Positions 13,801-15,378 of a DNA stretch of 15,378 nt are shown here, piece by piece. The DNA lies in the NCBI GenBank assembly GCA_000434235.1, contig FR891985.1:43786-59163 (forward strand), written 5' to 3'. The notes beneath the pieces were generated by a model. That model was not told where the DNA came from, did no database searches, and saw nothing but the letters and a program-made list of their open reading frames with translations. Numbering within the stretch: the first letter of the stretch is position 1; each line of letters begins with the position of its first letter. A program made the translations under genes and the position numbers. Source of the DNA: Alistipes sp. CAG:268 (GTDB lineage Bacteria; Bacteroidota; Bacteroidia; Bacteroidales; Rikenellaceae).

Positions 13801-15378
13801 CAGCCGAGCTGGTGCTGCAGGGGCAGGGCCGGCAGGCCGACCTCTCGGGTCGTATCCGCGTGGACAGCCTGCGCACGAAGGTCGATTACACGCAGGTCGT
13901 CTACACGATGCCGTCGGCCGAACTCCGTGTCGAGGGCAACCGCTTCCGTGCTTCGGACGTGGCGGTCTACGACCCGCTGGGCAACCGCGGCCGCTTCGAT
14001 CTGGACCTTGACCTGCGCCACCTGTCGAACATCACCTACGACCTCTCCGTAGCCCCGCAGCAGATGCTCGTGCTCAATACCACGTCCCGCGACAACGACT
14101 ACTTCTACGGCCGTGTCTTTGCTTCGGGCAATGCCCGCATCTCGGGCCGCAAGGGGGTGGTGAACATGGACATCACGGCCGCGACGGACGACAATTCGGA
14201 CTTCTTCATGCCGCTGTCGAGCAAGTCGAACATCGCTACGGCCGACTTCGTGGTCTTCGAACAGCCCGAGGCGGCCGATACGCTCGACGTCGTCGCCCGG
14301 CGCAAGCAGCTCTTCGAACGCCGCCGCCGCAAGACCCATTCGGCCGCCAGCCGCATGAACATCGGCCTGGCGCTCGGGGTCCGGCCCAACACCGAGGTCG
14401 AGCTCACGCTGGCCGGCAACACGCTGAAGGCCCGCGGCGAGGGGGCGCTCAACCTGCAGGTCAATCCCAGTTCGAACATCTTCGAGATCTACGGCGACTA
14501 TACGCTGGCCGACGGCAGCTTCCTGCTCTCGCTCCAGAACATCTTCAGCAAGCGCTTCACCATCGAGAGCGGCTCCTCGATCCAGTGGACCGGAGCCCCG
14601 ATGGACGCCCGGCTCGACATCGACGCCGTCTACAAGGTGAAGGCCTCGCTGCAGCCGCTGCTGCAGGGAACGACCGACAATCCGGGCGGTGACCGCTCGG
14701 TGCCCGTCGAGTGTGTGATCCACCTCGGCGAGCGGCTCTCGGACCCGGCCATCTCGTTCGATGTCCGCGTGCCCGGCACCGACCCCGAGACGCAGACGCT
14801 CATCGCCAATACGCTCTCGACCCCCGAGACGATCGATACGCAGTTCGCCTACCTGCTGCTCTTCAACAGCTTCATGTCCGAGAACTCGTCGATGGCCAAC
14901 TCGAATCTCGGCAGTTCGGTCTCGGCCAATACGGGCCTGGAGTTCGTTTCGAACCTGGTGAGCAGCTGGCTCTCGTTCTCGGGCTACAACATCGTGCTGG
15001 GCTACCGGCCCAAATCCGAGACGGCGAGCGACGAGTTCGACTTCGGTCTCTCGAAGAGCCTGTTCAACGACCGGCTGTTCGTCGAGGTCGAGGGCAACTA
15101 CCTGATGGACAACAAGCAGGCGGTGAACAGCTCGATGTCCAACTTCATGGGCGAGGCCTACATCACCTACCTGATCGACCGGGCCGGGACGCTCAAGCTC
15201 AAGGCCTTCACGCAGACGATCGACCGCTTCGACGAGAACCAGGGCCTTCAGGAGACAGGCATCGGCATCTACTTCAAGGAGGATTTCGACAACCTGCGCG
15301 ACCTGCGGCGCCGCATCCGCGAGCGTTTCACGAACCGTTCGCGGCGGGAGCGGCGGGAGGCACGGCGAGCGGCCCGGG
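10881..15378 (+). CDS. tamB: TamB-like translocation/assembly module protein (AsmA/DUF490 family), runs off the right edge
   Basis: Very large inner-membrane-anchored periplasmic protein. TamB relatives form a long beta-groove bridging to the outer membrane and act in outer-membrane protein assembly or phospholipid transport. The frame from ATG 10881 stays open for 1499 codons without a stop. An N-terminal signal-anchor spans residues 4-30 (VIKISGTVLSAFVLLLIILP). An AsmA-like section follows (DIPAVQNFVVHKTAALVSERLGTTVRIDRV). The middle is repetitive beta-rich sequence. The TamB C-terminal domain covers about residues 1000-1490, with EIYGDYTLADGSFLLSLQN near 1201 and a VLGYRP to NDRLFVEVEGNY stretch near 1371-1405. 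The last visible residues are Arg-rich and look near the natural end. The family call is from sequence pattern; the exact role in this organism is inferred. Confidence 0.9.
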   Translation, partial: MRKVIKISGTVLSAFVLLLIILPVVLALLLDIPAVQNFVVHKTAALVSERLGTTVRIDRVDIGLFSKLRVEGFYVEDYGRDTLLYASRVEAYVSDFGLFGGGLEFSRGRIVGGKLFLRQMDDGEMNIKQIVSRLSDPDRKRKGDFRLSFRKAEIENMELCLDRRERRGREYGIDFTHMHLDSLNARVDDFTIDGQAIYTSIASLSARERSGFRLKQFSGRFYLTQGCLGFEDASILTDRSEIRIPYISLAGSSWADYRDFIGEVRLDAAVRHTTVSTDDIAYFAPRLRDWHLSFSEIDVEAAGVVSDFTTRIRSMRIGDSTTLSATATLRGLPDIRRTHFDLAVPDLCTSAAAADDLARRIARKPLPGKVRGVLEHAGGVGVDLRFRGLLSSFDMQLGATTDVGDITCRVGLEPRRAGRSRLQGEVATQNLRLGDLLGRRDLLGDATFRARIDGEVGRGFADARVEGDVVRLNFNGYAYDSIRLDGRLRNREFDGRIAARDPNLNFDFFGLVDLNDSVPRYDFTLHLHRADLARLRINRRDSVSELSARIVAKAGGRSLDDLNGRIQVADALYRYNDREISATNVTVTGENSADSKLIELRSDFADATFRSKTSYRTVFEYLRRAALRSMPRLHDAGPAAELPRGRSAVANDFSLLSIDVRNINPIADAVAAGLQIADGSSLRLLFNPASDQLSLKVSSEYVERRRMLATRLSVNASSRNDSLVLYASAEDLYAGVLHLPHLSVTGGAKQGRIQLSAGFVDTTDKASGLIGVRVGPAEPDSLHGPAVALRVLPSHITRGSKTWQIYSRGIRIDTARVAIDRFFVMNDQQELLLDGVASRSRDDSLTLSLRNFDLAPFTQIAERMGYYIEGRMNGSATMKSVLRGAEVTADILFDSVGANDIPAPPMRLVSRWDFARSRAGVTVTDRVKRDTLVRGFFAPNSGRYYAALRLGQLDMGLLDPLLSGVISSTEGSAAAELVLQGQGRQADLSGRIRVDSLRTKVDYTQVVYTMPSAELRVEGNRFRASDVAVYDPLGNRGRFDLDLDLRHLSNITYDLSVAPQQMLVLNTTSRDNDYFYGRVFASGNARISGRKGVVNMDITAATDDNSDFFMPLSSKSNIATADFVVFEQPEAADTLDVVARRKQLFERRRRKTHSAASRMNIGLALGVRPNTEVELTLAGNTLKARGEGALNLQVNPSSNIFEIYGDYTLADGSFLLSLQNIFSKRFTIESGSSIQWTGAPMDARLDIDAVYKVKASLQPLLQGTTDNPGGDRSVPVECVIHLGERLSDPAISFDVRVPGTDPETQTLIANTLSTPETIDTQFAYLLLFNSFMSENSSMANSNLGSSVSANTGLEFVSNLVSSWLSFSGYNIVLGYRPKSETASDEFDFGLSKSLFNDRLFVEVEGNYLMDNKQAVNSSMSNFMGEAYITYLIDRAGTLKLKAFTQTIDRFDENQGLQETGIGIYFKEDFDNLRDLRRRIRERFTNRSRRERREARRAAR

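Noticed and set aside
10914..14723. A 1269-codon open frame on the minus strand opposite the tamB-like gene
   Set aside because: The plus-strand frame has a signal-anchor and TamB motifs. The antisense frame is Val/Asp/Arg-rich without recognisable domains, a typical shadow in GC-rich DNA.

Overview
This window is a Bacteroidota (Bacteroidales) chromosomal segment. A GC-rich Rikenellaceae/Alistipes-like genome is my best guess, by inference only. Supporting signs are promoter elements of the Bacteroides type (TTTG, about 20 bp, TAnnTTTG), the lack of Shine-Dalgarno sequences before most starts, Bacteroidales-like LeuA, IlvC and IlvD proteins, and a tsaD gene divergent from a very large TamB-like gene. 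No mobile element, CRISPR array, tRNA or rRNA was seen.

Layout. Positions 1-9500 hold a branched-chain amino acid supercluster, all on the minus strand. In transcription order it is leuA (9500-7980), leuC (from 7976), leuD (6537-5938) and leuB (5920-4859). A regulatory gap follows, with a consensus promoter, a 20-codon leader peptide rich in Ile/Val/Leu codons and a rho-independent attenuator. Then come ilvD (4417-2565), ilvB (2545-809), ilvN (794-255) and ilvC (235, running off the left edge). LeuABCD make leucine from 2-ketoisovalerate. IlvBN, IlvC and IlvD make isoleucine, valine and that keto acid. Transaminase and threonine deaminase are not in the window. Positions 9799-10821 hold tsaD (minus strand), and 10881 to the right edge holds a tamB-like gene (plus strand), with a short divergent promoter region between them.

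The points most worth a second look are these. (1) The ilv attenuator has a readable three-part mechanism: control codons, an antiterminator strand just after the leader stop codon, and a terminator. (2) ilvD and leuC, two Fe-S dehydratase genes, are each frameshifted near the 3' end by an extra 26 bp and 28 bp. The leuC case is clearly a diverged tandem duplication. In ilvD the break lies next to a G7 run that reads as a -1 slippery heptamer in the correct phase. These may be real lesions, strain variation or assembly errors. (3) The leuB-ilvD gap contains a stretch that reads like the C-terminal end of a protein with no start. I do not see a wholly new system here. The window is mostly core biosynthesis with interesting regulation and two lesions.
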